Assembly: GCA_028023455.1 (NCBI GenBank)
Contig: JAQFVV010006197.1
Coordinates: forward strand, 14,505,254-14,569,253
Direction of reading: 5' to 3'
Source: Epiperipatus broadwayi
Lineage: Eukaryota; Onychophora; Udeonychophora; Euonychophora; Peripatidae
DNA length: 64,000 nucleotides
Below, piece by piece: positions 49,585 through 61,105 of this stretch (position 1 is the first letter of the stretch; each line of letters starts with the position of its first letter). The notes under the pieces are model-generated. The model searched no databases. It saw only the letters and a list, made by a program, of their open reading frames with translations, and had not been told where the DNA came from. Position numbers and translations under genes: made by a program.

Positions 49585-50640
49585 TTGAATTTGGAATTCT
49601 GGGATGATAATGAAACAATTGAAAGTTCAAATAATGGGAAATTTTCTTGATTTAATTGAATTATTAAGCAAATTTGATGATGTTATTAAAATATAAAAAA
49701 AATTCAGGATAGTAACAAGCAAATAGAATATTGTTGCATCAGTCCTAAATATTGTTTATAAATGTCTCCTGAAATAATGAAAACCATTATAAAGTGTGAA
49801 TGATGCCAAATATTATAATGTTCAAATAGTTAGTCACCAGGTATATCTCATGAAGAATCAATTTCTATCTTAAGATATGTCAACACTGATTATATAAAAA
49901 AAATGCAATAAAGAATCATTTATTGAATTTTTAAAAGTACAAGATACATCTAGTGAGGGATTATCAGTTTTATTATTAAATATTTAAAAATCATTCTGTA
50001 GATATTATGGATTGCAGAGGATAATCTTATGATAATGATGCCAACCTAAAAAATCAATCAATATAGACAAGAATAAGAAAAATGATTCAAAATGCACTTT
50101 ATGTATCTAGTCTAGCTCGTAATTTTAATTTACTTCTGTGATGCAGCAGACAGTATTATAGAATCAAAGAAAATTTTCATTATTATATAAAGACTATTTA
50201 CTCTCTTAGCAGTTTCACCCAAACTTTGGACAATATTATTAAAATATATAAAAATGCCATTAAAACTGTTAATTACTGCAGATGGGAAATACAAAATGTT
50301 TGGTGAAATATTTACATTTTCAAATGTAAGCAACTACATCTGCCTTGAATAAACTTATTATCACAACCTCTGATTGTTCAATTGTTTCCAAAGCATATTG
50401 TGTGCTAAAAAATATTACAAAATTTTCCTGTTATTTTACTTTTAGTTTGGCATATTTTAAGAACAATAAAGAAACACTGTTCTACAGAATATATATAACA
50501 TAAAAAATAGTGAATTAAAAAAATCATTACAAAAAGGTCAAGAATTAGATAAAGAGTTTCCTGTCATATCTGTAAAGGAAAACCTTTTTTAGATGAGATA
50601 CAATGATGAAATCTTCGACAATTCTGTAACAAATTACAAG
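49585..50640 (+). pseudogene. hAT (DUF4371-type) transposase, 5' portion
   Basis: A frame riddled with stops and shifts reads, in order: LEFWDDNETIESSNNGKFLDLIELLSKFD as broken blocks (49,585-49,680), MSPEIMKTII (about 49,765), a PGISHEESISILRYVNTDYI-type block (49,838-49,895), then a block around 50,010-50,050 matching the DCRGxxYDNxxxM region, and CDAADSIIES (about 50,140). The RLFTLLAVSPKLW block (about 50,195-50,230) and ELDKEFPV (about 50,545) follow. These are the ordered conserved blocks of the ZMYM1-like hAT transposases, which cut and paste DNA in the nucleus. The coding sequence halts near 50,640, where a LINE interrupts it, and resumes at about 53,560. Confidence 0.7.
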
Positions 50641-50739
50641 ATTTTTACCCTTTAATGGCTGTTGATCCTATTGGGCAACTTCAACATATCTTATACCTTC
50701 ACCTATTTAGCAGAAGGCTGATGAGCAGGAAAGGCTCCC

Positions 50740-53527
50740 ACTGGGGTCATTCTCATTTTATACTAAAAACTACAAAACCTTGAAAGACCTGGTCTTTTAT
50801 TCACTGGAGATCTACTTCCTGTTGCAAGCTGCACTCGAGCCAGTCACTTTTACTGATCATCTAGCTCTTGTGGTGGGCTTTGAGGTAGGGATGGGTGCTC
50901 CTCTGGCAAACTTCATGGTAGGCCCATGATAATGATGACAAAAGCCAACATGTCTGAAGTCATATTCATCCTGTTTCAGAAGATAAATATTATGGCCATC
51001 CCGGCTGAGGAAGCATGGTTCTCCTTCATCAGTATTTCACAAATCCTGCTCAACCACCACTCCCAGAAGTGCAAAGTCCCACTAGCCTGCTCAAGGGACT
51101 TAGATGTAAGAACATGCCTAAAATCACCTCCAAGCCAGGTTGCAAATGTGGAGGGCATCCTATATTTCAAAAATCAATATAGAGCCAAGCAAAAAACCCT
51201 TGCTAAATACATTTCCATCAAGAGAACAAGGATATTTCTTATGGTCCAGCATTACTGGACCCAAGAATACTTTAGATGGGCACTGGGGACAGAAAAAACA
51301 CAAATCTATCTCTGCTTCCATTTCTATTGATGACATCATTTTTAGGAACCCCAGTGCTCAAAGCCATAGCTAATCACTTCAAAAGGAATTTGCAAAAGGC
51401 CATGGGTCTGGAGAACCTGGAAAAATTGGTTGGACCATGGCATTACTATGGAGATGTTGAGGTCCAGACTGGCCTCCCTACCAGACCGGATCCATCTGGG
51501 CCACCACGGAATACCAAGATTTGTCTTTAAACACCTAGAATCTTTGCTATCCCCACCATGCTCAACATGTTAAACTACCTTGTTAATGGAACCAGGATCA
51601 TCCCTGATTTGTACCCCATCATGCTAGTCCTCTTTATAAAGGGACACAAACCAACATCAGACCTATCTAATATACAACCTATATCAATGACCCCATTACT
51701 CATAAAAATCATGATGTCTGTTCTGAAAGACTGAATTCAGGAAAAGATTCATCCATATCTTTCCCAATTTACTCACAAAGGGTCCTCGGCCATCAATGTG
51801 GTGGGTCAGGTTAGAGAATTGGTGGACTACATCAGACTGCACAGAAAATCAAGACCAGTTGTGGTCCAGCTAGCCATAGCCACTGCCTTAGACTCAGTCC
51901 AGGCATATAAATTGCTGAAAATTCTGGCCAAGTATGACATTCAAAACTCTAACTTTCAGATCCTTAGTAACTTGATGAGGAACCAAAAGATATTTGTCAC
52001 ATTAAATGGGAAATTGTCTCTTGGCTTCTTATACACCATCTCCATTCCCAAGGCTCCCCCTTAGTGCCCTATGCTTTATAGCATGTATAAATCCCCTCCT
52101 GGTGGAAATTGAAAAGCATCTGCTGGCATGTCTGTTTCCAGACTGCATGAAGGACTTAAAAAAAAGTACTTTCATTTATGGATGATACTTGAATCAGTTG
52201 TACTGAATCAGCAGTCTGGAAGCTCATCTCTGGACAAAGGATGCCCTGTATATTCACCGCAGAGCCCCAGAGTTTCTGGGATTTTCCATCTCCAATCCCT
52301 ATCAAACATGATCATACAAATACTGAATGACATCATCACCTCCAGATAAAAAATTTCAAATCACTTTCCAAGGTCTATCTCTCCCTGTAGGGAAAGGTGG
52401 ACCTTCTAAACATGAAAATCTTATCCAAGATTAATTACTACCTACCGATAATAAAAATAAACAATACCTTTATCAAAAAAAAATCACTTCATATGCTCTA
52501 GACTATTCTGGAGTGCAGGAGTCCATCATGACCTACTTCTTCAAAGAGCATTTAACTTAATTCATTCTATGATCACCACTTTCGTTTATGAAATGGGTGA
52601 TAGGGCAAGTTCCTGCAATGGGCCATCTACTACCTAAAAAAATGATTGGTTAAATTGCCTCACTACAGACATAAATAAACACATTACATTAAACAAAGTG
52701 GCTTTTGGTAATAAACTTATATGGCAGGCGTACCAACTGCTAAACCCTGACACCTTGTTGTCTCATGGTTTCTTGGGACTGACTAATAAGAAAGTAATCA
52801 CCAAATTTAAATTTTGGATTATGGGGCCAAAATTCTTGGACTTTGCTATCAAGCCAAATTTAGATGCAATAAACCATTTCTTGAATCTCAAACACAGAAT
52901 CTGCAAAATTGACCCCATTTGCCCTCTATGGGTCGATGAATCACTTAATTCAATTTTGTCCCAGAATATTCAAATTAAGGGAGATGATTAATGCACAAGC
53001 TATGATCAACTATGAACCAATTACAGCAGTCACAAAATGAATGGCCACAGGAACATTTGGCCTCATAAGATTATCCCTCTTTGTCATCCATATAATATGG
53101 GCCATCCACTGTAAAATTGTCTTCTCCTAAAAGCTGATTCAATATTCATATCTAAATTGAATATATATAAAAAAAAAACAGGATGAGCAGTTTGCATCGA
53201 AAAAAATGCTGGAGACTATGAATGAGTAATCTCTGGAGAACCTTAGGCCTTCCCAGAACCAATAGAATCTACTCCCCACTTTGTTCCTTTCCTTTATTTG
53301 CACTGTATACACCATGTAACCTCTCCAGCCATATTCTGGCTCATGTCCTGAAGTTACATCATACTCAAAATCAAACTTCAAAGAAACCAAGATTTATCCT
53401 GATATTACCACTTGTTGCTTTATTAGATATTTTGCCATTGCTTAATTTCAGAGAAGTCAATCTATATGTTTCATTATTATTCAACCCTATGTACACCTTG
53501 AGTTTAAGTAAAGTTCATTTCGGAAAT
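50740..53527 (+). pseudogene. 5'-truncated LINE inserted in the hAT transposase, KGSS family
   Basis: It opens in the last part of the endonuclease (FTDHLALVVGFEV, about 50,845-50,885). Then follow a GC-richer linker with several ORFs to 51,530, the RT-leading segment (MLNMLNYLVN, about 51,560), NIQPISMTPLLIK (51,670-51,710), the KGSS box (about 51,778), VVQLAIATALDSV (51,855-51,900), FMDD at 52,175-52,186 in another frame and EFLGFSIS-like sequence at about 52,268. The C-terminal ORF at 52,698-52,991 (YQLLNPDT...IDPICPL) follows. Motif A has Ala where the other copies have catalytic Asp. The 3' end, GTAAAGTTCATTTCGGAAA, resembles the tail of the copy ending at 26.1 kb. A 114-codon ORF at 53,222-53,566 overlaps the 3' UTR and is unassigned. 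Confidence 0.7.
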
Positions 53528-53559
53528 GATGGACATTTTAATTTAATCTATAGATTAAA

Positions 53560-53990
53560 CATTTAAGTCTGTTCAAGAAATTTTTGAAAATTACAAAATA
53601 TTTCATTATTTGATTAAAGAAAATTCTGCTCTCCAGAACTAGAAATATTTGGAATTTTGTGATCTTTAGCTGTTTTCAACGATGACAAAAATTTTATGAA
53701 GTCTTTTTAATATGAAATATAATAAGAGAAATCTTTATTGAAAATTAAACTATTCTACCTTCTTAAATTTATAACAGAAACTCATTAAAATAAATAACAT
53801 TTGCATTGCATTTCTGACAACTAAAGCCACTGCACAAGGCTTTTAGTAAATTAATGAAAACATATCTCAGATGACAATTTCACATGAGATGTAATTCTTT
53901 AACTATATTACCTATAGAAAATAGAAAAGCTTAAACAACAGACTTTTAAAACAACTGGAAAATGGACTATTCAAGATCCAAAGTTTTGCA
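53560..53990 (+). pseudogene. hAT (DUF4371-type) transposase, 3' portion
   Basis: The frame resumes with SVQEIFENYKIFHYL (53,570-53,615), matching the segment that follows the 5' portion in this family. About 200 bp later, broken frames give FSKLMKTYLR, NSLTILPIENRKA and a short tail (53,843-53,940). These are the C-terminal hAT dimerisation block, normally SFSKLKxIKxYLR...LxxLxxLSIEN. Together with 49,585-50,640 this reconstitutes the order of one gene split by a 2.9-kb insertion. The expected ERSF before SKL is degraded. Confidence 0.65.
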
Positions 53991-55784
53991 AAATTAAAAA
54001 ATAAAAAAAAACATTTCTGTTGTGACATGTTGAATAGCAATAAAAGCCACAATAATATTTTCACTTTATTGACAATCAGTGTTTAAGTTTCATTTGAGAG
54101 TGACGTTTAGTAAATTCTAGATAATTTGGTCGGCGTCATTCATTCAGACATCGTAAACAGTAATTTAAAGTGAGTGGTGTATCCTCACGCTTTCATTTCC
54201 AATACTTAAGATTTGCCCATATATAAGCATTTGGGTTGGAAAGAATAAGTGATTCATTTTATTCTTTCATAAATACTATATCTTGTGTTGGGAGTGAAAG
54301 TACTCATTTATTATTAACACTCGTAAAAAGTGCATGCACAATAGCTTGAAAGGCTGATCTTTAATGTATTACAATTTATAATTATCAAAAAAGGGATCAT
54401 CCATTTAAAAAATAAATGTCATAACATAAACTTTCAAACACATGGGAAGATCTAACAGGGAAAAACTACATACACAATCAAGAAGAACAGGTATAATAAT
54501 TGAATTATTTTCTTTAAATATCTTTATATTTAACTATGTAATCCAGATGAATAAATGGAATTTAAAACAAGTTTGGGGAAAATATTTTGGAGCGATCGCT
54601 TGAATTAAAAAAAAAAAAAAAACGTAATTGGTACTATATTACATTAGATTAATTTTTTACACACATACAGCTGCTGCAGTGCAGATGACATTTGATGATG
54701 AATGAAATGACATAGGTGCTGTTATTCAAAATACGCGAGTGTGTACACTGACTATAAATTTATTGGTTTTAATGATTACTGCACAACAGACACAACCGGA
54801 AGCATTGATTACATTCAATTAATCTCAAAGGCGATAGTTATATATATTTTTTGTTGCAATTGGACCATAGATTTATTAATTTATCATACACATTAATATT
54901 TTAAAAGTGGTATATAACATCTGAAATAATTGCAAAGAAAAAAAACATAATTTTAATACAGAATGGAAAAAATAGTTTTTCTCCACAATGATAAATGTAA
55001 AATGTGTGCGGTATATATCTCGTATTTGGGTATCGTTTCCAAAAAAAAAAAAAAAATGTTGAAAGACATTTAAAACCATACTTGTTATATATAAGTTATG
55101 GAGAAAATTACAAGTAGCCTGGAGAAAATTACAAGTAGCCCTTGCACTGAAAAAAGTGTACTCAACTTTGATTTAAACAATGTCATATGACAACTGAGAA
55201 TCAGTAATTACCGTTCATAAAAACAGAATTGAAGCAAGATGAACTAATCAAAAATACATTTTTGTTTTGAACTTCCGATAAGTTATTATTTTGTAAATTT
55301 AATTTGGACAAACAAAGTTTTCTTTATTAAAGAATTATTCATTTTCCGTTACAAAATTTTATATATATCAGACTTGCAATATTGATATATTTTTTTAATT
55401 CATCAAATTTTAATGAACATTTTAAAAGAATTTCTATGATCGACACTTTCCTACTAAATTATCAGTTATTTATGATGAATATCTTTTAATAGTACTCATC
55501 AATTTAAATGATTTGAAAATTAAAGAATTATAAATATTCCTAAATGCAACAATTTAAAATAAATATTCCTAAATATGAAAAAAAACAACAACCCAGAATC
55601 AATATTATTATAATAATGATGATAAAAGTTTTTATTTTATTGCTTTTTTTTAAAAAAAAAGAAGAAAGAAATGTAATTTAAACCGTATATAGGATAAATT
55701 TTTCAACTAACAAATATTTTTGAAATTCTTGTTGGGAATTTCTTCATTCTATGTTTTCCAATAGATGTCACCACTTTAAAAGAT
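53991..55784. other. AT-rich spacer
   Basis: A 22-bp tandem duplication (GGAGAAAATTACAAGTAGCCT type) stands at 55,098-55,141. 54,100-54,160 and 54,588-54,602 have more CpG than their surroundings. No gene or RNA is recognised. Confidence 0.4.
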
Positions 55785-57700
55785 ATTATGGTACAGAAGA
55801 GAGAATTTTCAGATAGTTGGAATAATAGAGTAAGCTACTATTTAAAAGAAAGGGTAAGGATCATAGAAAGTTAAACAATTATAGACCGATAGCGTTTTTG
55901 CATATATGGTGACAGGAAGAGTCACAAAGTGGATGAAAGAAAATAATATAGTGGGAGAAATGCAAGGAGGTTTTTGAGTGGATAGCATTTAGGAGATAAT
56001 TTACTTGTAGTCACACAATTTATAGATACGACTAGAAATACAGGTGGATAGTTATATAGACTTTTTATAGATACAGAGAAGGCATATGATAGAGTAAATA
56101 GAAATAGATTATGGGTAAGTTTAATAAACTTGGGAAAGATTGTATGAAAATAATTACTATATGCATTAATTAGGAAATATAGAATCAGTTAAAGTTAAAA
56201 ATGGGTTGGAACTAAGGCAAAAAATGCCTTATGCCACCTATTTTGTTTTTGTCATATTTGAGAGAAACGGAGAGAGAGCAATAGAAAGACTAGGAAGAGG
56301 GGTAGAGATACCATTAATAGGTGGCAAGGGAGTATATACATTATCAGATCTTCTTGTGCACAAAAAGTAGGGAAGATATGGAAATTATGTCGAAGACATG
56401 CACAAGGTTGAGTAAAGAGATTGGGATTAAATTTAGTGAATAAAAAGTAAGGGTAATGATAATAAATGCTGGGGAAAGAGAAGCGGATTTTTATTTAGGA
56501 ATATAAAGGTAAATGTGGTGAATAGGTATAACTATTTGGGACTCATCTTAAGTAATCAGAGAAATTTGCTTGGATGGATGGGAGAAAAAATTGATAAATG
56601 AAGCAAAGAAAAGAAAGGGACTGATGAAGAAATTAACGCTTTCATGTAATAAACAAGATGTAGCTAGAATTGTATAGGAGTAAAGCAGTAGCAGGATTAA
56701 CTTATAGAAAAATGGGCTATGTTAATAAATGGAATGTTATATTACTTAGAAAAAGTACAAAGAGAAATAGGAAGACATGCATTAGATGCAGATGTGTGGA
56801 TGGCAAAAAAGCCAATTCAAGGAGAAATGGAGTGGTCAAGTTTTTATATGAGAGATGCAAAAAGCAAAATGTTTGGTAGATTTCAATTTATGGATAAGAG
56901 AATAGCCAAAATATTATTTAATTGGGTTATAAGTAAAGGACAGGCAACAAGATGGGTGAGAAAGGTAATATAGTAAGCAGAAAATTTGAATAAAGACTTT
57001 ATTTCAATATACTTATACAAAAGGTGGGATGATTGTGTCTCCAATTGTTATAGTGGCAAATGGGATAGAATAGATGCATTAATAAAAAATAGGGAGTTGG
57101 AGAAATACTATGGAGAGTAAACAGAGTTTAAATATATATAAAAGTAAACAGAATATTGGATGCAAGTTAATTTATGATAATAGCAAAGAAAACTAGTTTA
57201 CTGTTTAAGGCTTGGGCAGGATCATTAACAAAAGAATATAGCATAAATAAAAAAATATGGGTGATTAGTCTGCAAAAGGGTACAACTAATGAAGTTGGGG
57301 AAGAATAAATATAATCAAAATGATTAAACAGAAAGTAGGTTATTGGTTTTTATACTGGATTTGGGAAAAAAGATTTAGATATAAAGGCCATAGAGTTGAC
57401 AAAGATTATGTTGTGGAAATGACATGGAGCAGAATATAAAAGAATATGGGAAAAACTCAATGGAAAGTAAGGTGGCTAACAGGTTTCACTGGGCATAGTA
57501 GCTGAGAGATTCTGAAAAAGGAGAAGCCACAGTGCATAATGAGATTGAAAAAATTATGCAATAATGTTTGAGGAAGTGTGGGATTTTTTATTAGTAAGAG
57601 GGAGTGATATAGTTAAGATAGATTGCACTTAGAAAACAAGGAAATGAAGTATTAGGAGTTTGATTTATAAAAAATATTGTAGTTTGAGAGACTTATAGGT
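55785..57700 (+). pseudogene. LINE, second family, copy A (RT to C-terminus)
   Basis: It is truncated at the 5' side inside the RT. Motifs in order: REFSDSWNN (55,800), NYRPIAF in broken frame (about 55,878), LGDNLLVVTQFID (55,995-56,030), LYRLFIDTEKAYDRVN (56,052-56,100, motif A with its Asp), SREDMEIMSKTC (about 56,370) and IKFSE. The FADD active-site box is deleted or scrambled around 56,345-56,360. After the RT come YLGLILSNQRN-like sequence (56,535), EMEWSSFYMRDAKSKMFGRF (56,826-56,885) and TRWVRKV. The last two lie in an ORF at 56,719-56,973. The G-run near 57,702-57,711 marks the boundary to copy B. AT-rich codon use and many stops. Confidence 0.7.
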
Positions 57701-57784
57701 GGGGGGGGGGGTAATTAAATTACAGTACTATCAAAAAGAAGATTGGACGATATGTAAGAAATAAACAAAGGGTAACTGATATAG

Positions 57785-57872
57785 ATACAAATGTAGAGAG
57801 AAAATGGATTTTGTTTTTTAACTTACTCTATATATAACATTTATAGATACAAATGTAGAGAGAAAATGGATA
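57785..57872. repeat. 28-bp direct repeat in the leader of LINE copy B
   Basis: TAGATACAAATGTAGAGAGA... at 57,785 recurs at 57,844 after a gap of about 30 bp, upstream of the endonuclease frame. It is a short local duplication. Confidence 0.7.
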
Positions 57873-58698
57873 TGTAAAATTAATGATAAACAAGCTAATT
57901 ACAAATGTAATAGAGAAGAAAGAATCAAAAGAATTTGTTTAAAAGGGTATAAAAAAAGAAGAAACTGGATATTTGAATATGCAAGATGGTAGGAAATCAG
58001 AAAAGTGGCTGGAATTAAACAAAGCAGTTAAAAATGAAGAGCTTGAGGTCATAGCAGTAATGGAAACACATCTAAGAGAAAGAAAAAAACATACATTGGA
58101 AGATTTGGTATGGCAGAATATAAACAGAAAAAAGGGGTGGTGGTATAGGAGTTAAATTAAAAAAATATTTAAATACTGTTAAGTGTCAAGAACATTTGTG
58201 GTTTGAGATAAGATTAGGAAGATAAAAATGGATGATGGCTAGTGTATATGGCCACTGCAGATACTCAAATTATAATTGAGTGGAACAGTAGCATATATGA
58301 ATGCCTAATTAAGGATATACAGAATTTCAAAAAAAACAAGAAAATAAGTAATGGTTATAGAAGATATGAATGGGCATATTGAAGAAATTGATGAAGTGGT
58401 TAACAAGAATGGCCAGCTTTTGAAAATTTTGTCAGAGTAAATTTAAGCATTGGAAATTTATCAAATATTTATGAGAGACAATACACATAGACTAGAAATA
58501 ATACACTTCACACAATAAATTATGTATTAGTGGAGAAAGAGGTAATGCATAATGTATGGAAAAATTAAAGTGTTTGATAATGGAGAGTATGTAATAGTGA
58601 TCCTACTTTATAATAGAAAGTTAATAATATGATGGAAAATAGTAATAAAGTAGAAAGGATAATGAAAGATGTGGATGAAGAATGAATGATAAGAGTAA

Positions 58699-58880
58699 GT
58701 TAGAATATAAAATAAAAGTAGAAGAAATCATGGAAGAGTTTATTGGGGATGAATATAAGGATTGGTGTGATGAAATAGAAAAAGAGGCAGTTAGAATATA
58801 AAATAAAAGTAGAAGAAATCATGGAAGAGTTTATTGGGGATGAATATAAGGATTGGTGTGATGAAATAGAAAAAGAGGCA
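58699..58880. repeat. 91-bp perfect tandem duplication inside LINE copy B
   Basis: Unit 58,699-58,789 is exactly repeated at 58,790-58,880. The unit encodes the KVEEIMEEFIGDEYKDW-type linker between endonuclease and RT. 91 is not a multiple of three, so the duplication itself breaks the frame. Identity of the two units shows it is far younger than the element around it. Copy C has only one unit at the equivalent place. Confidence 0.95.
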
Positions 58881-61105
58881 AAGAGTTTTAGGTGAGAATA
58901 TTCAAAAAAATAAAAGTAATAGAAAAGTGAGAATTAGTAAGTGTAAAAGAGAGAAAAAAAGCTTGCAGAGAATATAAATATGCTATTAAAAACAAAGAAA
59001 GTGAAAAAGATATTAATATTAAATGGAAAACTATTATTTAAAAAAGTTGACTAAAATAGATAATTATAGAAAATGAAATTAAACAGTAAATTATTGGAAA
59101 ATATTAACAAAAGAGGATAAGATGGAAATAAAAAATCTTGGAAATATATTAAAAGAAGGAATGTAGGGGAGAAATAGTATTACTAAATGATGAGAAAAGA
59201 GTATAGCTCTAGAGAAGAATTAGAGACAATCTGGATATAGAAAACATGTTGGATGTGGATAGAACAAACATAAAGGCACAAAGTAATGAAAATATTAGTT
59301 TTATAAAAAATGAATTGAATGAGGCAAGGAGGGATGGGCAGCAGAAATGATGATGAATTTAGAAAATAGGGCAAAATTAAATTTATTATCATGTTTTAAT
59401 AAGATGGCACAGAAGCCAGAATTTCCAGACAGCTGGAATAATACAACACTAAAGCTATTATTTGAAAGACAGGGTAAGGACCAATAGAAACTTAAACAAT
59501 TATAGACAGTGATAAGATCAGTGTTATATAAATTTTTTGCATATATGGTTGCTGAAAGAGTGGCAAAATGGATGGAAGTAATAGTGGGAGAAATGCAAAG
59601 TTTTAGATTAGATAGGCATATAGGAGATAGTTTATTTGTAGTCACACAACATAGATATGAGTAGGAATACAGGTAGTTATATGTGAGAAGGCATATACCA
59701 GAGTAAATAGAAATAGATTATAGGTAAGTTTAGTAAATTTGGGAATGGAGATTAGTGGATCTTATTAAGAGATTGTATGAAAACAATTACTATATGCATA
59801 AATTTAGGAAATATAGTATCAAAGTTAAAAATGGGATGGGACTAAAAGCAAGGATGCCTATGTGATCTATTTTGGTTTTTATATTTGAATGAAATGAACA
59901 GAGCAATAGAAAGACTTAGGAAGAGAGTAGAGAGACCATTAATAGATGGCAAAGGAATATATATTATCAGGTCTTTTATTTGTTTTTATCTTCTTGTGCA
60001 CAGAAAGTAGGGAAGATATGTGCAAGGGTGGGTAAAGAGGTGGAGATTAAATTTAGTGAAAAAAAAGTAAAGATGATAAATGCTGGGGAAAGAAAATTTC
60101 TACTGGGAGATATAAAATTAAATGTGTTATAACTATTTGGTAATCATCTTAAATAATCAGAGAAATTGCTTGGTTGAATGAGAAGAAAAATTGATAAATG
60201 AAGCAAAGAAATGAAAGGGGTTGATAAAGAAATTAAGTTTTCATATAATAAATTAGTGAGAATTGTATGGGAGTGGAGTAGCAGGGTTAACCTATGGTAA
60301 CAATGTGTTAGTAAAAGGTTGTTAGATTACCTAGAAAAAATACAAAGTATGAAGACATACATTAGATGCAGATAAGTGGATAGTAAAGGAGGCAATTCAA
60401 GAAATGGGATGATCAATTTTTTATACGAGAGCTGCAAAAAGCAAATGTTTGGTAGATTGCAATTTATGGATAGTAAGAGAATAGCCAAAATAGCATTTAA
60501 TTGGGTTACTAATAAGAGACAAGCAACAAGATGGGTGAGAAAGGTAGTACAATAAACAGATTTGGATGAAGACTTTGTCAGTATACTTGTACAAAAGATG
60601 GGCTGATTGTATTAGAATTGTCGAGTATTATATTGTCAAAAAATAGGATAGAAGATGCAGTAATATAAAAAGTTGCATAACTAGCACAGAGAGTAGTTTA
60701 AATATATATTGAAGTAAACAGAATATTAGATGTGAATTAATGACAGTGTGGATGATTTAGTCTGCAAATTATATAAGGAAGGCATGGAAAATATTAGGCA
60801 TTTTGTTAATTGAATGTAAATGGTTACAAACAGAAAGGATACAAATAATGAAGTTGTGGGAGAATAAATATAAACAAAGTGATTATACAGAAAGTGGGCC
60901 CTTGGTTTTATACCAGGTTTGGAAAAATATAAGGGGAATCTAGATATAAAAGCCATACAGTGGACAAAGATGATGTGGAAATGGGTAGGAGCAGGATAGA
61001 AAAGAATATGGGAAAATGTAGAGCAGGAAATAGAAATAGGGTGGCTAACGGATTTTCTCTGGGCATAGTGGCCGAGATTCCTGACTTTGATAAAGAAGCC
61101 ATCAT

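Larger units (their letters stand above)
57715..61105 (+). pseudogene. LINE, second family, copy B (endonuclease to C-terminus)
   Basis: This is the longest copy. The AP-endonuclease starts at 57,973 with MNMQDGRKSEKWLELNKAV. IAVMETHLRE (ETH box, about 58,050-58,080) follows, then a frameshift at the GGG(I)GV box (about 58,130), DMNGHIEE (GDxN-type box, about 58,365) and YTWTRNNTLHTINYVLVE (58,485-58,535). The SDH box is not recognisable. The RT begins with FPDSWNN (59,421) and shows FLKM-free broken motifs, with EKAYxRVNRN at about 59,685-59,715. Its active site reads FVFI instead of FADD (about 59,970-59,985). The C-terminal region repeats the WSSF-like and TRWVRKV blocks seen in copy A. 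ORFs are broken throughout. Confidence 0.7.

Noticed and set aside
53222-53566. 114-codon ORF
   Set aside because: It overlaps the 3' UTR of the LINE and the resumption of the hAT gene, and has no recognisable domain.
57702-57711. Poly-G run (also 17,138; 41,062; and C-run at 13,240), considered as G-quadruplex sites
   Set aside because: They are single homopolymer runs without the four spaced G-tracts needed. Slippage or sequencing noise is likelier.
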